Source: UBA11889 sp046582115
Lineage (GTDB): Bacteria > Pseudomonadota > Gammaproteobacteria > Pseudomonadales > Azotimanducaceae
Reading direction: 5' to 3'
DNA length: 64,000 nucleotides
NCBI GenBank assembly: GCA_046582115.1
Contig: JAYGFA010000088.1
Coordinates: 4,277-68,276, forward strand
Shown here: piece by piece, positions 9,402 through 16,538 of the stretch
How positions within the stretch are numbered: position 1 is the first letter of the stretch
How the letters are laid out: each line of letters starts with the position of its first letter
Position numbers and translations under genes: made by a program
Notes under the pieces: generated by a model
Told to the model about the DNA's origin: nothing
Database searches by the model: none
The model's input: only the letters and a program-made list of their open reading frames with translations

Positions 9402-9794
9402 TCAAACCTCATTCTCCGCTACTTCTAGATAGGCGACAGCGTCCAACAGATCCTCAAGTTCTTTTACGTCTGAGGGTTCAAGTGCAAAAAACCAGCCGTT
9501 GCCGTAAGGGTCTAGATTGACCGTCTCCGGCGAATCTTCCAGGGCCCGATTGACAGCGATGACAACACCACTAACAGGAGCATAAATATCGGACGCAGCC
9601 TTGACCGACTCCACGACTCCAGCCGCAACCGACCCTTGGATCGACTGTCCAATCTGGGGCAATTCGATGTACACGATGTCACCGAGCGCACCCTGAGCGT
9701 AATCAGTAATGCCAACTGTTATGCGCCCGTCCTCTTCGAGCCGCGCCCACTCATGGCTTTCGGCGTAATAGATACCCTCTGGGGTTTCACTCAT
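9402..9794 (-). CDS. gcvH: glycine cleavage system H protein
   Basis: GcvH is the lipoyl carrier that shuttles the aminomethyl group between the P, T and L proteins of glycine cleavage. From the ATG at 9794 it is 130 residues, the normal size, and an AGGAG ribosome site lies about 7 nt upstream. An in-frame ATG at 9845 would add 17 residues without a match. The lipoylated Lys lies in VVESVKAASDIYAPVSG; YYAESHEWAR and GITDYAQGALGDIVY are the usual N-terminal signatures. The gene stands alone: gcvT and gcvP are not adjacent, so they must lie elsewhere if the pathway is complete. It is convergent with the broken yyaL gene (1 bp between stops). No glycine riboswitch was recognised upstream. Confidence 0.96.
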   Translation of the reverse strand: MSETPEGIYYAESHEWARLEEDGRITVGITDYAQGALGDIVYIELPQIGQSIQGSVAAGVVESVKAASDIYAPVSGVVIAVNRALEDSPETVNLDPYGNGWFFALEPSDVKELEDLLDAVAYLEVAENEV

Positions 9795-10035
9795 CGCCCC
9801 GCTCCTTTCCCGATGTGAAGGATCCATTGCAATTTTGACTGCCACAACTATGACTTATCCAGCTTCTTGACACACCGATGAACTCTCGTAATAACGCAAC
9901 CAGGACCATTCTTGCCCGATCTAGCGAGCAAGCGTGCTCTCTTCCATACCGGTGAAACTTGCGGTCTGAAGTCCTCGGGCGGAAGCTGCTACGTCCTTCT
10001 AAGGAACTAAGTAATTACAGATGGCACCAGGTCGT
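9795..10035. other. 241-bp intergenic region upstream of gcvH with a possible small folded element
   Basis: No coding gene is seen. Bases 9914-9980 can fold into a three-way-junction-like shape when read on the + strand: GCCCGA (9914-9919) pairs with TCGGGC (9975-9980), extendable by two G-U pairs; GAGCA with TGCTC (9926-9939) closes an AGCG tetraloop; ACCG pairs with CGGT (9948-9965). It lacks a T-loop, an anticodon stem and the known glycine-riboswitch cores. The gcvH promoter must lie here but was not assigned. The folding could be chance. Confidence 0.25.
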
Positions 10036-11208
10036 TCAATAAAGGGTTGCAAGGGGTCCTAGGCCCATCGCTTCGCGCATCAATTGATACTTAAGAGCAG
10101 GGACATTATTCACTGTCCGGACACCAACATTGCGTACCCATCTACCGTAGGGTCCCGAGGTACCATAGGTTCGATCGAAGATATCCATAAGGGCGAGCAT
10201 CATTCGGGCGCGGGCGCGGCGCCTTGTCGCAAATCGACGCCATATACCGTCCTGTCCCAAATCACTTTTGAGATGCCGAACAACGGCTTCAATCCCCTGC
10301 ACATCTTCCAAGCCCATATTGACACCTTGACCGGCAAGCGGATGCATCGTCCGCGCTGCATCCCCAATCACGATAACGCGTGGCATTGGGTTAAAGTCGG
10401 AGACGAGCGATTGCCCAATCGGAAAACCAACCCGCTCGCCGACATCAGTCATCTCACCCAGAATGGACTCGGATTCGTAGGTCAAGGCCGCCGCAAACGC
10501 TCGTCCGTCGAGTGCGAGCAGCTCATCTTGTCGCGTGGCCGGTATGCTCCATACAACCGAAACACTCCGTTCCTCCGGGAGCGGCAGCAACGCCAAGATT
10601 CCGTCTCCGAAATGTTGCAGAGCGCAGCCTCCGTGTGGATCAACCGTACGAGCAACGGTCCCGATGGCCGTTCCCACACTTCGATAATTCTGTATTGAAA
10701 TTCCAAGGCGCTTGAGTGTGCCGGACTGCCGACCTTCGGCGATCACAAGGCAAGCCGCCGTTACGTCTTCTTTATCGATGGTCAACCTTACGGCATCCCA
10801 AGAATGCTCTACAGCATCAACGGTACTCGGTGCCCTAACCTCAACTCTGCCGGCCAAATTTGTCCACAGCCGTTCAACTAGAACATTAACTTCCACGACT
10901 TCCGCTAGAACTTCAGCATCGATTTCGCTGGCATCAAAAACTATTGTGGCGGTCCCTTCTCGCTCCCAAACTCGAATCCGCTTAATTGGTCCTCGGCGGA
11001 TATCTTCGATCGCATCCAAACTTGCCAACAGACGCAATGATCCCGGTGAAAGTGCAACCGTGCGTACATCGAACCCTTCGCTAGGACACGGTGTTTGCGG
11101 GACTCTCGAATCAACTAACAGGATGTGCCAACCACGGCGAGCTAGGCAGAGTGCAGCACACGATCCGACAATACCGCCCCCGGTAATGATGGCATCGAAG
11201 TCAGGCAT
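10036..11208 (-). CDS. FAD-dependent ubiquinone-biosynthesis hydroxylase (UbiH/UbiF/Coq6 family)
   Basis: This is a flavoprotein aromatic monooxygenase of the UbiH/UbiF/UbiI/VisC family, which adds ring hydroxyls during ubiquinone synthesis at the inner membrane. It has 390 residues from the ATG at 11208. The N-terminal FAD motif is ITGGGIVGSCAALCLARRG; the second FAD motif near residue 280 is VIGDAARTMHPLAGQGVNMG, the Ubi-hydroxylase signature. Which ring position it modifies cannot be read from the sequence. In Pseudomonas such genes lie beside pepP, ygfB and zapA. Here pepP and ygfB are missing and the gene points away from the zapB-like/zapA pair. An upstream ATG at 11223 is also possible. 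Confidence 0.9.
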   Translation of the reverse strand: MPDFDAIITGGGIVGSCAALCLARRGWHILLVDSRVPQTPCPSEGFDVRTVALSPGSLRLLASLDAIEDIRRGPIKRIRVWEREGTATIVFDASEIDAEVLAEVVEVNVLVERLWTNLAGRVEVRAPSTVDAVEHSWDAVRLTIDKEDVTAACLVIAEGRQSGTLKRLGISIQNYRSVGTAIGTVARTVDPHGGCALQHFGDGILALLPLPEERSVSVVWSIPATRQDELLALDGRAFAAALTYESESILGEMTDVGERVGFPIGQSLVSDFNPMPRVIVIGDAARTMHPLAGQGVNMGLEDVQGIEAVVRHLKSDLGQDGIWRRFATRRRARARMMLALMDIFDRTYGTSGPYGRWVRNVGVRTVNNVPALKYQLMREAMGLGPLATLY

Positions 11209-11253
11209 TCGAACATAGCCCAAAGTCGCCCGCTGGTTCCGGCGAATATGAAT

Positions 11254-11421
11254 TCATTCCATCGACGTCAAGAAGTTCCATCCCGACCTCGAAAATCTCT
11301 CCTCAAGCTCTATTTCTATCGGCAGAGACCGGCTTGCAATCCTGCCGCGCAACTCCGCCAAGGTAATCAATTCGACCGCATGAATCGCGAGTATATCGAG
11401 ATCACTCAAAATCGGTAGCAC
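11254..11421 (-). CDS. possible small protein of 55 residues, unrecognised
   Basis: A short open frame runs from a GTG at 11421 to a TGA at 11254, on the same strand as the Ubi hydroxylase and 45 bp upstream of it. The product would be mixed Leu/Ile- and Glu/Arg-rich (for example LSDLDILAIHAVELITLAEL), which could form an amphipathic helix. I do not recognise a family. It does not resemble YgfB or the C-terminus of PepP, which would be expected at this place in related genomes. No strong ribosome binding site is evident. It lies in the 299-bp space between the hydroxylase and the zapB-like gene; apart from it I see nothing there. Confidence 0.22.
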   Translation of the reverse strand: MLPILSDLDILAIHAVELITLAELRGRIASRSLPIEIELEERFSRSGWNFLTSME

Positions 11422-11507
11422 ACGTATATCGACAAACTAGTGGGCTTCACAACCTCTAGGATTCGAGAGACACTACCGCATTCGGGGATCAATCCCCAAG
11501 GAAACCC

Positions 11508-11711
11508 ATGGCTATTAACGATCTCGAAGCGCTAGAAGAGAAGGTCGACGAGCTTATCGCACTGTGCGAAGTCCTGGTCGAGGAAAATCAAGTGCTTAAA
11601 ACCCGCCAGCAAAGCTTGACAACCGAACGGGCCAAGCTTGTCGAAAAGAACGAGCGCGTAAAAACTCGGGTTGAATCGATGATTGCGCGCCTGAAGGCAC
11701 TTCATAAATGA
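11508..11711 (+). CDS. ZapB-like coiled-coil protein (TIGR02449 family)
   Basis: This is a 67-residue, highly charged coiled-coil protein with heptad spacing of Leu/Val over most of its length (LEALEEKVDELIALCEVLVE, then further Leu/Lys/Glu repeats). It matches the small TIGR02449/ZapB-like family found directly upstream of zapA in many gammaproteobacteria. By position and form it is likely to work with ZapA at the FtsZ ring. The stop overlaps the zapA ATG by 4 nt (ATGA), so the two are coupled. Function is inferred from family and position. Confidence 0.85.
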   Translation: MAINDLEALEEKVDELIALCEVLVEENQVLKTRQQSLTTERAKLVEKNERVKTRVESMIARLKALHK

Positions 11712-12025
11712 GCAAAACTCAAACTACAACGGTGAAGGTGAAAATTCTCGATCGTGAGTTTCAAGTCGCCTGTCCTGAAGATGAGGTCGACGAGTTGAAC
11801 GTCTCGGCACAAGAGCTAGACAAACGAATGCGAACCACTCAGAGCTCCGTAAACATTGTCGGTCTCGAGCGAATAGCGATCATGACCGCACTCAACATCA
11901 CGCACGAATATCTCGGTATCAAGGGGAAGAGCGACGAGGTCGAAGGCCTCGCCGATGGAAAGTTAGCAGAACTAACGAAACGTCTGTCCAAAGTCATTGC
12001 GTCGCAAAAGAAACGCATTGCGTAG
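11708..12025 (+). CDS. zapA: cell division protein ZapA
   Basis: ZapA binds and cross-links FtsZ filaments at the division site. The 105-residue protein starts with the small beta domain (VKVKILDREFQVACPEDE), continues with ELNVSAQELDKRMR, and ends in the long C-terminal helix that forms the tetramer coiled coil, with IAIMTALNITHEYL. It is translated together with the upstream ZapB-like protein. The 6S RNA gene follows 94 bp downstream, the standard zapA-ssrS-ygfA order of gammaproteobacteria. Confidence 0.95.
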   Translation: MSKTQTTTVKVKILDREFQVACPEDEVDELNVSAQELDKRMRTTQSSVNIVGLERIAIMTALNITHEYLGIKGKSDEVEGLADGKLAELTKRLSKVIASQKKRIA

Positions 12026-12106
12026 GGACTTATCGAACTCCACATGGTCGCCAAGCCACATTTTTCGTTCGCGATAATCGCTCCGCATCGATTCAGACAT
12101 TTTCGC

Positions 12107-12112
12107 TATACT
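12107..12112 (+). promoter_or_regulatory. -10 element of the 6S RNA promoter
   Basis: TATACT sits 7-8 nt before the predicted 5' end of 6S RNA and differs from TATAAT at one base. The matching -35 region (about 12084-12089, CGCATC) is poor. The element is assigned by its spacing to the RNA. Confidence 0.6.
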
Positions 12113-12118
12113 GGTTGG

Positions 12119-12298
12119 GCTTCCTGGAATGTGCGCCAGTTGGTGTCGTCCTTGAGCCGTTAGAAAAAAATAGGGGATTCCGGCGTCGGCGCCGGTGTGC
12201 ATACCCAACGCATTCGCCGCGGGTAGCCTTAGATGCCGCCCGGGTCACCGCCTTGAACCAAGACGGTTCAGGGCCAACCAAACAGCGGCATTCCGGTG
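12119..12298 (+). ncRNA. ssrS: 6S RNA (SsrS)
   Basis: 6S RNA mimics an open promoter and holds sigma-70 RNA polymerase when growth slows. The approximately 180-nt region lies exactly between zapA and ygfA, the usual gammaproteobacterial place. It has the conserved 3' segment CCTTGAACCAAG followed by GGTTCAGGG (compare CCTTGAACCAAGGGTTCAAGG of E. coli), TGAGCC in the 5' half, and a closing stem in which GGAATG near 12126 pairs with CATTCC near 12289. The ends are estimated to within a few bases. An 11-bp hairpin follows at once. The ygfA mRNA may be processed from the same transcript, as in E. coli. Confidence 0.9.
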
Positions 12299-12301
12299 GC
12301 G

Positions 12302-12329
12302 AAACGCACTCGTTTTGGCGAGTGCGTTT
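12302..12329 (+). terminator. strong hairpin after 6S RNA
   Basis: This is a perfect 11-bp inverted repeat (AAACGCACTCG / CGAGTGCGTTT) around a TTTTGG loop, starting 4 nt after the 6S RNA 3' end and ending 17 nt before ygfA. The downstream arm ends in only three T followed by GCG, so it could terminate weakly, letting some transcription pass into ygfA, or mark a processing site. Confidence 0.6.
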
Positions 12330-12346
12330 GCGTTAAGAGGTTGAGA

Positions 12347-12898
12347 ATGCCCGACAATATTCGACAACGGTTTCGTGAGGCGCGGCAAGCTCTGTCGGAA
12401 AACACCCAACGCGAACACGCCCGAGCGGTAAGAAATGCCCTAGGCGCTTCATCTTTAATCAGTCAAACAACAGTCATCGGATGCTACCTTGCGAGTGACG
12501 GTGAAGTTGACCTTGGCCCAACTATCGACCTGTTCTGGGCGCGAAAAATCGCAACAGCGGTACCCGTCGTTCGAGCAAACGCGATGTCGTTTTGTGCATA
12601 CGCAAAAGAAACAGATACCTCGGTGAGTCGATGGGGGATTCGCGAACCTATTTCGTCATCTCATATCGATATAAACGACCTCTCCATCGTCCTCGTCCCC
12701 TTGGTTGCTTTTACAAATCGAGGTCAGCGGTTAGGACGGGGGCAGGGTTACTACGATCGTGCATTCGAGTCTTTACCGCGCCCGATACTTATCGGTGTAG
12801 CTCATGAAGCACAACGTGCACCAACGCTCGCCTCAAAGGAATCGGACGTCGGTTTGGATGGTATCGTCAGCGAGAACGGTCTGACTATGGTGACCTAA
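12347..12898 (+). CDS. ygfA: 5-formyltetrahydrofolate cyclo-ligase
   Basis: This ATP-dependent enzyme converts 5-formyl-THF to 5,10-methenyl-THF; in enterics the gene is also called fau. It has 183 residues from the ATG at 12347. A longer frame to 12296 would run through the terminator hairpin and is rejected. Family signs are the Arg/Lys-rich N-terminal helix (RQRFREARQAL), the central WGIREP motif, and the C-terminal nucleotide/folate loop GQRLGRGQGYYDRAF followed by the GVAHEAQ strand. The coupling to 6S RNA is conserved in the class. Def follows 20 bp downstream on the same strand. Confidence 0.94.
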   Translation: MPDNIRQRFREARQALSENTQREHARAVRNALGASSLISQTTVIGCYLASDGEVDLGPTIDLFWARKIATAVPVVRANAMSFCAYAKETDTSVSRWGIREPISSSHIDINDLSIVLVPLVAFTNRGQRLGRGQGYYDRAFESLPRPILIGVAHEAQRAPTLASKESDVGLDGIVSENGLTMVT

Positions 12899-12918
12899 TT
12901 CCCCGGTTATACTGGGTC

Positions 12919-13470
12919 ATGGCAGTACGAAAAATCATCCGCATGGGCCACCCAACTCTACGCCGCAAAGCTGAACCTATTGCGAACGAAATGATTGGTA
13001 GCGCTTCACTTTCAAGCCTCATCACAGACATGAAAGACACGCTACGCGATTATGGCGGGATCGGGTTAGCTGCGCCCCAAATCGATGAGTTGATTCAACT
13101 CGCCATTATCGATTTACCTGGAGGGCAGAGTCGCTACGGCGAACTCGAAGCTTTACCTTTGACCGTCTGCATTAATCCCGTCGTGACCACGCTAGACACC
13201 GCCACGACCGGGTACTGGGAAGGATGTTTGTCCGTACCGGGGCTTCGGGGATTTGTCGAACGACCTCAGCGAATCCGAATGGCATACACCGACACGGACG
13301 GTGCTCGATTGGAGCGTGAATTCTCAGATTTTCACGCTACAGTCGTGCAACATGAGATCGATCACCTCCGGGGCATACTCTATGTCGACCACATCCTGGA
13401 TCCCTCATTACTGGTTTTCGAAGACGAGTACTTACGTTACGTGGTGCCCAGTGAGGAACAAACCGGCTAA
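12919..13470 (+). CDS. def: peptide deformylase
   Basis: Def removes the formyl group from the N-terminal Met of new proteins. The 183-residue metalloenzyme has all three motifs: GIGLAAPQ (residues about 48-55), EGCLSVPG with the metal-binding Cys, and QHEIDHL with two metal-binding His and the catalytic Glu. It lacks the usual neighbour fmt and instead follows ygfA by 20 bp; the stop is 15 bp from a convergent SDR gene. The C-terminal tail after LYVDHI is somewhat longer than in type I enzymes and not Lys-rich. Confidence 0.96.
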   Translation: MAVRKIIRMGHPTLRRKAEPIANEMIGSASLSSLITDMKDTLRDYGGIGLAAPQIDELIQLAIIDLPGGQSRYGELEALPLTVCINPVVTTLDTATTGYWEGCLSVPGLRGFVERPQRIRMAYTDTDGARLEREFSDFHATVVQHEIDHLRGILYVDHILDPSLLVFEDEYLRYVVPSEEQTG

Positions 13471-13485
13471 GTTCCTCAAACGGTC

Positions 13486-14307
13486 CTATCCAGATGCGTC
13501 ACGCTCTGGCCCTTGCAACGTGACCCCACCATCGACGATTAGCGTTTGGCCCGTAATGTAGCGCGCCCTTTTAGACGCCAAAAAACGAACGGCGTTGCCA
13601 ACGTCCCAACCCGTTCCTTCAATTCCTAAGACAGATGCACGTACTCTCGCGTCTCGCGCTTTTTTGCTCATCCCAGACTGGTAAACCATCGGCGTATATA
13701 CCGGACCTGGAGCGACACAATTCACACGAATACCATCCGGTCCGTGATCAACAGCCATGGCCTGCGTAAGACCAACAATTGCACTTTTCGAGGTGCTGTA
13801 CGCGGTCATGCCTCTTGGACGTATTGCAGCAATGGAAGAGACGTTCACGATGACGCCAGCCCCCGTCGCGGTCATTGCCGGTACCGCGGTTTTACTCGCA
13901 AGAAATACGCTTTCTACGTTTATTTTCATAACGCGGCGCCAGTTACTTCGCGATTCATCGACAACCGACCCTCGGCTACCCACGCCTACATTGTTATCGA
14001 GGACATCCAGTCGTCCCCATAATTCAAGCGCCTTTGCCACCATTGCCTCGCAATCGGTATCAGTAGTGACGTCGGCTTCAAACGCGGCCGCGACTCCACC
14101 GTTTCCGGTAATCATTTCGACTGTACGTTCGGCCGCACTCGCCAACCGATCGACAACCAACACTCTCGTGCCAGCGTCTGCGAGCAGCATTGCTGCCGCC
14201 CGACCATTGCCAATTCCATCGTCTCGCGCACCAGCACCAGTGACGATGGCAACCTTTCCGTCTAAGCCTTCGTCTGCGAAGTCCTCTGTTCGGGCCTCTT
14301 CTGTCAT
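13486..14307 (-). CDS. SDR-family oxidoreductase
   Basis: This is a classical short-chain dehydrogenase of 273 residues. It has the NAD(P) glycine motif (AIVTGAGARDDGIGNG), an NNVG version of NNAG, the catalytic Ser strand (NVSSIAA), the YSTSK catalytic Tyr/Lys, and a C-terminal ITGQTLIVDGG strand. The first glycine motif has an insertion (ARDDG), seen in some sugar-alcohol or hydroxy-acid dehydrogenases. Its ATG shares one base with the ilvA stop (TAATG), so it is translated together with ilvA, yet no known role in isoleucine synthesis is evident. Its substrate is unknown. A reading extended to 14481 would only be an open frame inside ilvA. Confidence 0.88.
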   Translation of the reverse strand: MTEEARTEDFADEGLDGKVAIVTGAGARDDGIGNGRAAAMLLADAGTRVLVVDRLASAAERTVEMITGNGGVAAAFEADVTTDTDCEAMVAKALELWGRLDVLDNNVGVGSRGSVVDESRSNWRRVMKINVESVFLASKTAVPAMTATGAGVIVNVSSIAAIRPRGMTAYSTSKSAIVGLTQAMAVDHGPDGIRVNCVAPGPVYTPMVYQSGMSKKARDARVRASVLGIEGTGWDVGNAVRFLASKRARYITGQTLIVDGGVTLQGPERDASG

Positions 14308-15824
14308 TAAACCAAGAACCTCCGGTACGCTGAATTCGCAGACTCCTCCCAATACCGATACCCGATTCGATCGAGGTATTTCCGCAGAGCGGCCCGGCCT
14401 TGGTCCACCGCCGTAAACCCCACAAGAACGCGTCCCCAGGCCGCACCATGATTCCGGTAATGGAATAGCGAAATATTCCAATCGACTCCAAACTCCTTCA
14501 AAAACGTTCCAAGTGCACCTGGTCTTTCTGGAAATTCGAAACGGTACAGTACTTCTCCAACCTCGCTCGACGCGGGGCCTCCAACCATGTGCCTTACGTG
14601 AAGCTTAGCCATCTCGTTATCTGTCATATCGTCGACAACGTACCCCCGTTTACGAAGCATATCGACGACGCGCCTGCGCTCTTCCCCCCCATGAACTTGC
14701 ACACCAAGAAACACTTGCGCAGTACGTTGATCATTAAAGCGGTAATTAAATTCTGTAATTGCCCGCGTCCCGAGCACCTGGCACAGTCGCCGAAAACTTC
14801 CGGGCTTTTCAGGAATGCTCACCCCAAGCAGGGCTTCCCGACGTTCCCCGAATTCGGCCCTTTCAGAAATATGCCTGAGGCGGTCAAAGTTCACGTTTGC
14901 GCCACTAACCACGGCAACGTATCTACGCTTTGATCCCTGTGTATCTTCAACGTAGCGCTTGAGGCCCGCGACCGCGAGCGCCCCCGCGGGTTCTGCGATG
15001 GCGCGCGTATCGTCGAAAATATCCTTGATGGCAGCACAGATTTCGTCCGTCGTGACGACGATTACTTGATCGACGTAACGACGCGCTACCTGAAACGGCC
15101 TCTTGCCGATCTGAGCCACCGACGCTCCGTCCGCAAACAGGTCCATTCTGTCCGCTCGCAACCGAACCCTTCGACCAGCCAACAGTGCTTGATTAAGGCA
15201 GTCGGAACCGTTGGCTTCTACCCCAATAATCTTTACTCGCGGTTTCAGGTATTTGACGTAGGCTGCGATGCCCGCCACCAGTCCGCCCCCGCCCACTGGA
15301 ATAAATATTGCATCGGGGTCACCCTCGTGCTGGTTTAAGATTTCAACACCCACCGTCCCCTGTCCGGCAATCACTGCCGGATCATCGTAGGGCGGCACAA
15401 TTGTCGCCCCATTTTGTGCTGCGAGCGCTAACGCGTACTGTGCGGCATCCTCGTAGGTATCACCCCGTAACACTACCTCCGCACCTAACCGCTGCACCGC
15501 TTCGATTTTTATCGCGGGCGTGTTGAGTCCCATCACGATGGTGGCGTGGATCCCCAATCGCGATGCAGCCAGTGCTACACCTTGCGCGTGATTCCCAGCG
15601 GATGCCGCCAAAACACCTCGCTTCCGTTCGCCCGCGCTAAGTTTAACCATGCGGTTATAGGCACCACGAACCTTAAAAGAATGGATAGGCTGAAGGTCTT
15701 CCCGCTTAAGCAAAATGTCCGCGTTCAGCCTAGCGGAAAGCAATGGAGCCGCCTCCAACGGCGTTTCGATGGCGACGTCATAGACTTCCGAAGATAGGAT
15801 TTTCTTTACGTAGGCCTCGAGCAC
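14307..15824 (-). CDS. ilvA: threonine ammonia-lyase, biosynthetic
   Basis: IlvA deaminates threonine to 2-oxobutanoate, the first committed step of isoleucine synthesis. It has 505 residues from the GTG at 15824, giving the N-terminus VLEAYVKKILSSEVYDV expected for gammaproteobacterial IlvA; a TTG at 15851 is less likely. The PLP Lys is residue 51 in PIHSFKVRGAY; the PLP phosphate loop is VGGGGLVAGIA. Two ACT-like regulatory domains fill the C-terminal third (LLGVSIPEKPGSF and YRFEFPERPGAL), so feedback control by isoleucine and valine is expected. It is divergent from rpiA, as in Pseudomonas, where the two genes are also neighbours. Confidence 0.96.
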   Translation of the reverse strand: MLEAYVKKILSSEVYDVAIETPLEAAPLLSARLNADILLKREDLQPIHSFKVRGAYNRMVKLSAGERKRGVLAASAGNHAQGVALAASRLGIHATIVMGLNTPAIKIEAVQRLGAEVVLRGDTYEDAAQYALALAAQNGATIVPPYDDPAVIAGQGTVGVEILNQHEGDPDAIFIPVGGGGLVAGIAAYVKYLKPRVKIIGVEANGSDCLNQALLAGRRVRLRADRMDLFADGASVAQIGKRPFQVARRYVDQVIVVTTDEICAAIKDIFDDTRAIAEPAGALAVAGLKRYVEDTQGSKRRYVAVVSGANVNFDRLRHISERAEFGERREALLGVSIPEKPGSFRRLCQVLGTRAITEFNYRFNDQRTAQVFLGVQVHGGEERRRVVDMLRKRGYVVDDMTDNEMAKLHVRHMVGGPASSEVGEVLYRFEFPERPGALGTFLKEFGVDWNISLFHYRNHGAAWGRVLVGFTAVDQGRAALRKYLDRIGYRYWEESANSAYRRFLV

Positions 15825-15872
15825 GTCGCCATTCCCGGGAAATTGAACCAACCTTCAGGCTACCATGGCTCT

Positions 15873-16538
15873 ATGGAAACCGACGATCTGAAAAAAGCTG
15901 TGGCGGAAGCCGCGATTACTTATATCAAGCCGAAACTGAGTCCGAGTTCCATCATCGGGGTAGGCACTGGTTCAACTACCAATCATTTCATCGACGCACT
16001 CAGTCCCATACGACACATCTTCGATGCTGCTGTCTCGAGCTCCGAAGCTTCCACCGCCAGGCTAGAAGCCATAGGCGTGCATGTAATCAATTTAAGCGCG
16101 GCCTCCCGTGTTCTCATTTATATTGATGGAGCCGACGAAGTCGAACCAAGGAACGCTGTGATCAAAGGGGGCGGCGGCGCCTTGACTCGCGAAAAGATAA
16201 TTGCCGCTGCCAGTGATGAATTTGTCTGCATCATCGACGATGCCAAATGCGTTGAACGATTAGGTTCGTTTCCGCTCCCAGTGGAAGTAATACCCATGGC
16301 TCGAAGCTTCGTAGCCCGATCCTTGGTTGAACTCGGCGGTGATCCAATTTACCGAGAAGGCTTAATCACCGACAATGGCAACGTGATTCTCGATGTCCAT
16401 GGGCTCGATATCGTTGATCCAGATACTGTAGAGAAAGCAATCAATAACATTGCAGGCGTAGTCACCAACGGGATTTTCGCGACCAATCGACCAGATACTC
16501 TATTGATCGGTTCTGCTGGAGGCGTAACTAGACGCTAA
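15873..16538 (+). CDS. rpiA: ribose-5-phosphate isomerase A
   Basis: RpiA interconverts ribose 5-phosphate and ribulose 5-phosphate in the pentose phosphate pathway. It has 221 residues from the ATG at 15873; the alternative ATG at 15843 overlaps the ilvA 5' region and adds a weak extension. The signatures are IGVGTGSTTNHFIDAL, YIDGADEVEP with the catalytic acidic residues, and KGGGGALTREKI with the catalytic Lys. The C-terminal GVVTNGIFA strand is intact. Its stop overlaps the stop of the facing oxidoreductase gene by 11 bp. Together with tkt (19165-21153) it supplies ribose phosphate. Confidence 0.97.
   Translation: METDDLKKAVAEAAITYIKPKLSPSSIIGVGTGSTTNHFIDALSPIRHIFDAAVSSSEASTARLEAIGVHVINLSAASRVLIYIDGADEVEPRNAVIKGGGGALTREKIIAAASDEFVCIIDDAKCVERLGSFPLPVEVIPMARSFVARSLVELGGDPIYREGLITDNGNVILDVHGLDIVDPDTVEKAINNIAGVVTNGIFATNRPDTLLIGSAGGVTRR

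Noticed and set aside
9914..9980. tRNA-like cloverleaf
   Set aside because: No GGTTCGA-type T-loop, no anticodon stem and no CCA-proximal pairing of tRNA length.
9795..10035. Glycine riboswitch before gcvH
   Set aside because: I looked for the GGAGAG and CCGAAGG-type core motifs on the minus strand and did not find them.
13486..14481. SDR read as a 331-residue protein with a 58-residue N-terminal extension
   Set aside because: The extension is the antiphase reading of ilvA codons; the ATG at 14307 overlaps the ilvA stop (TAATG) and gives the normal SDR N-terminus.
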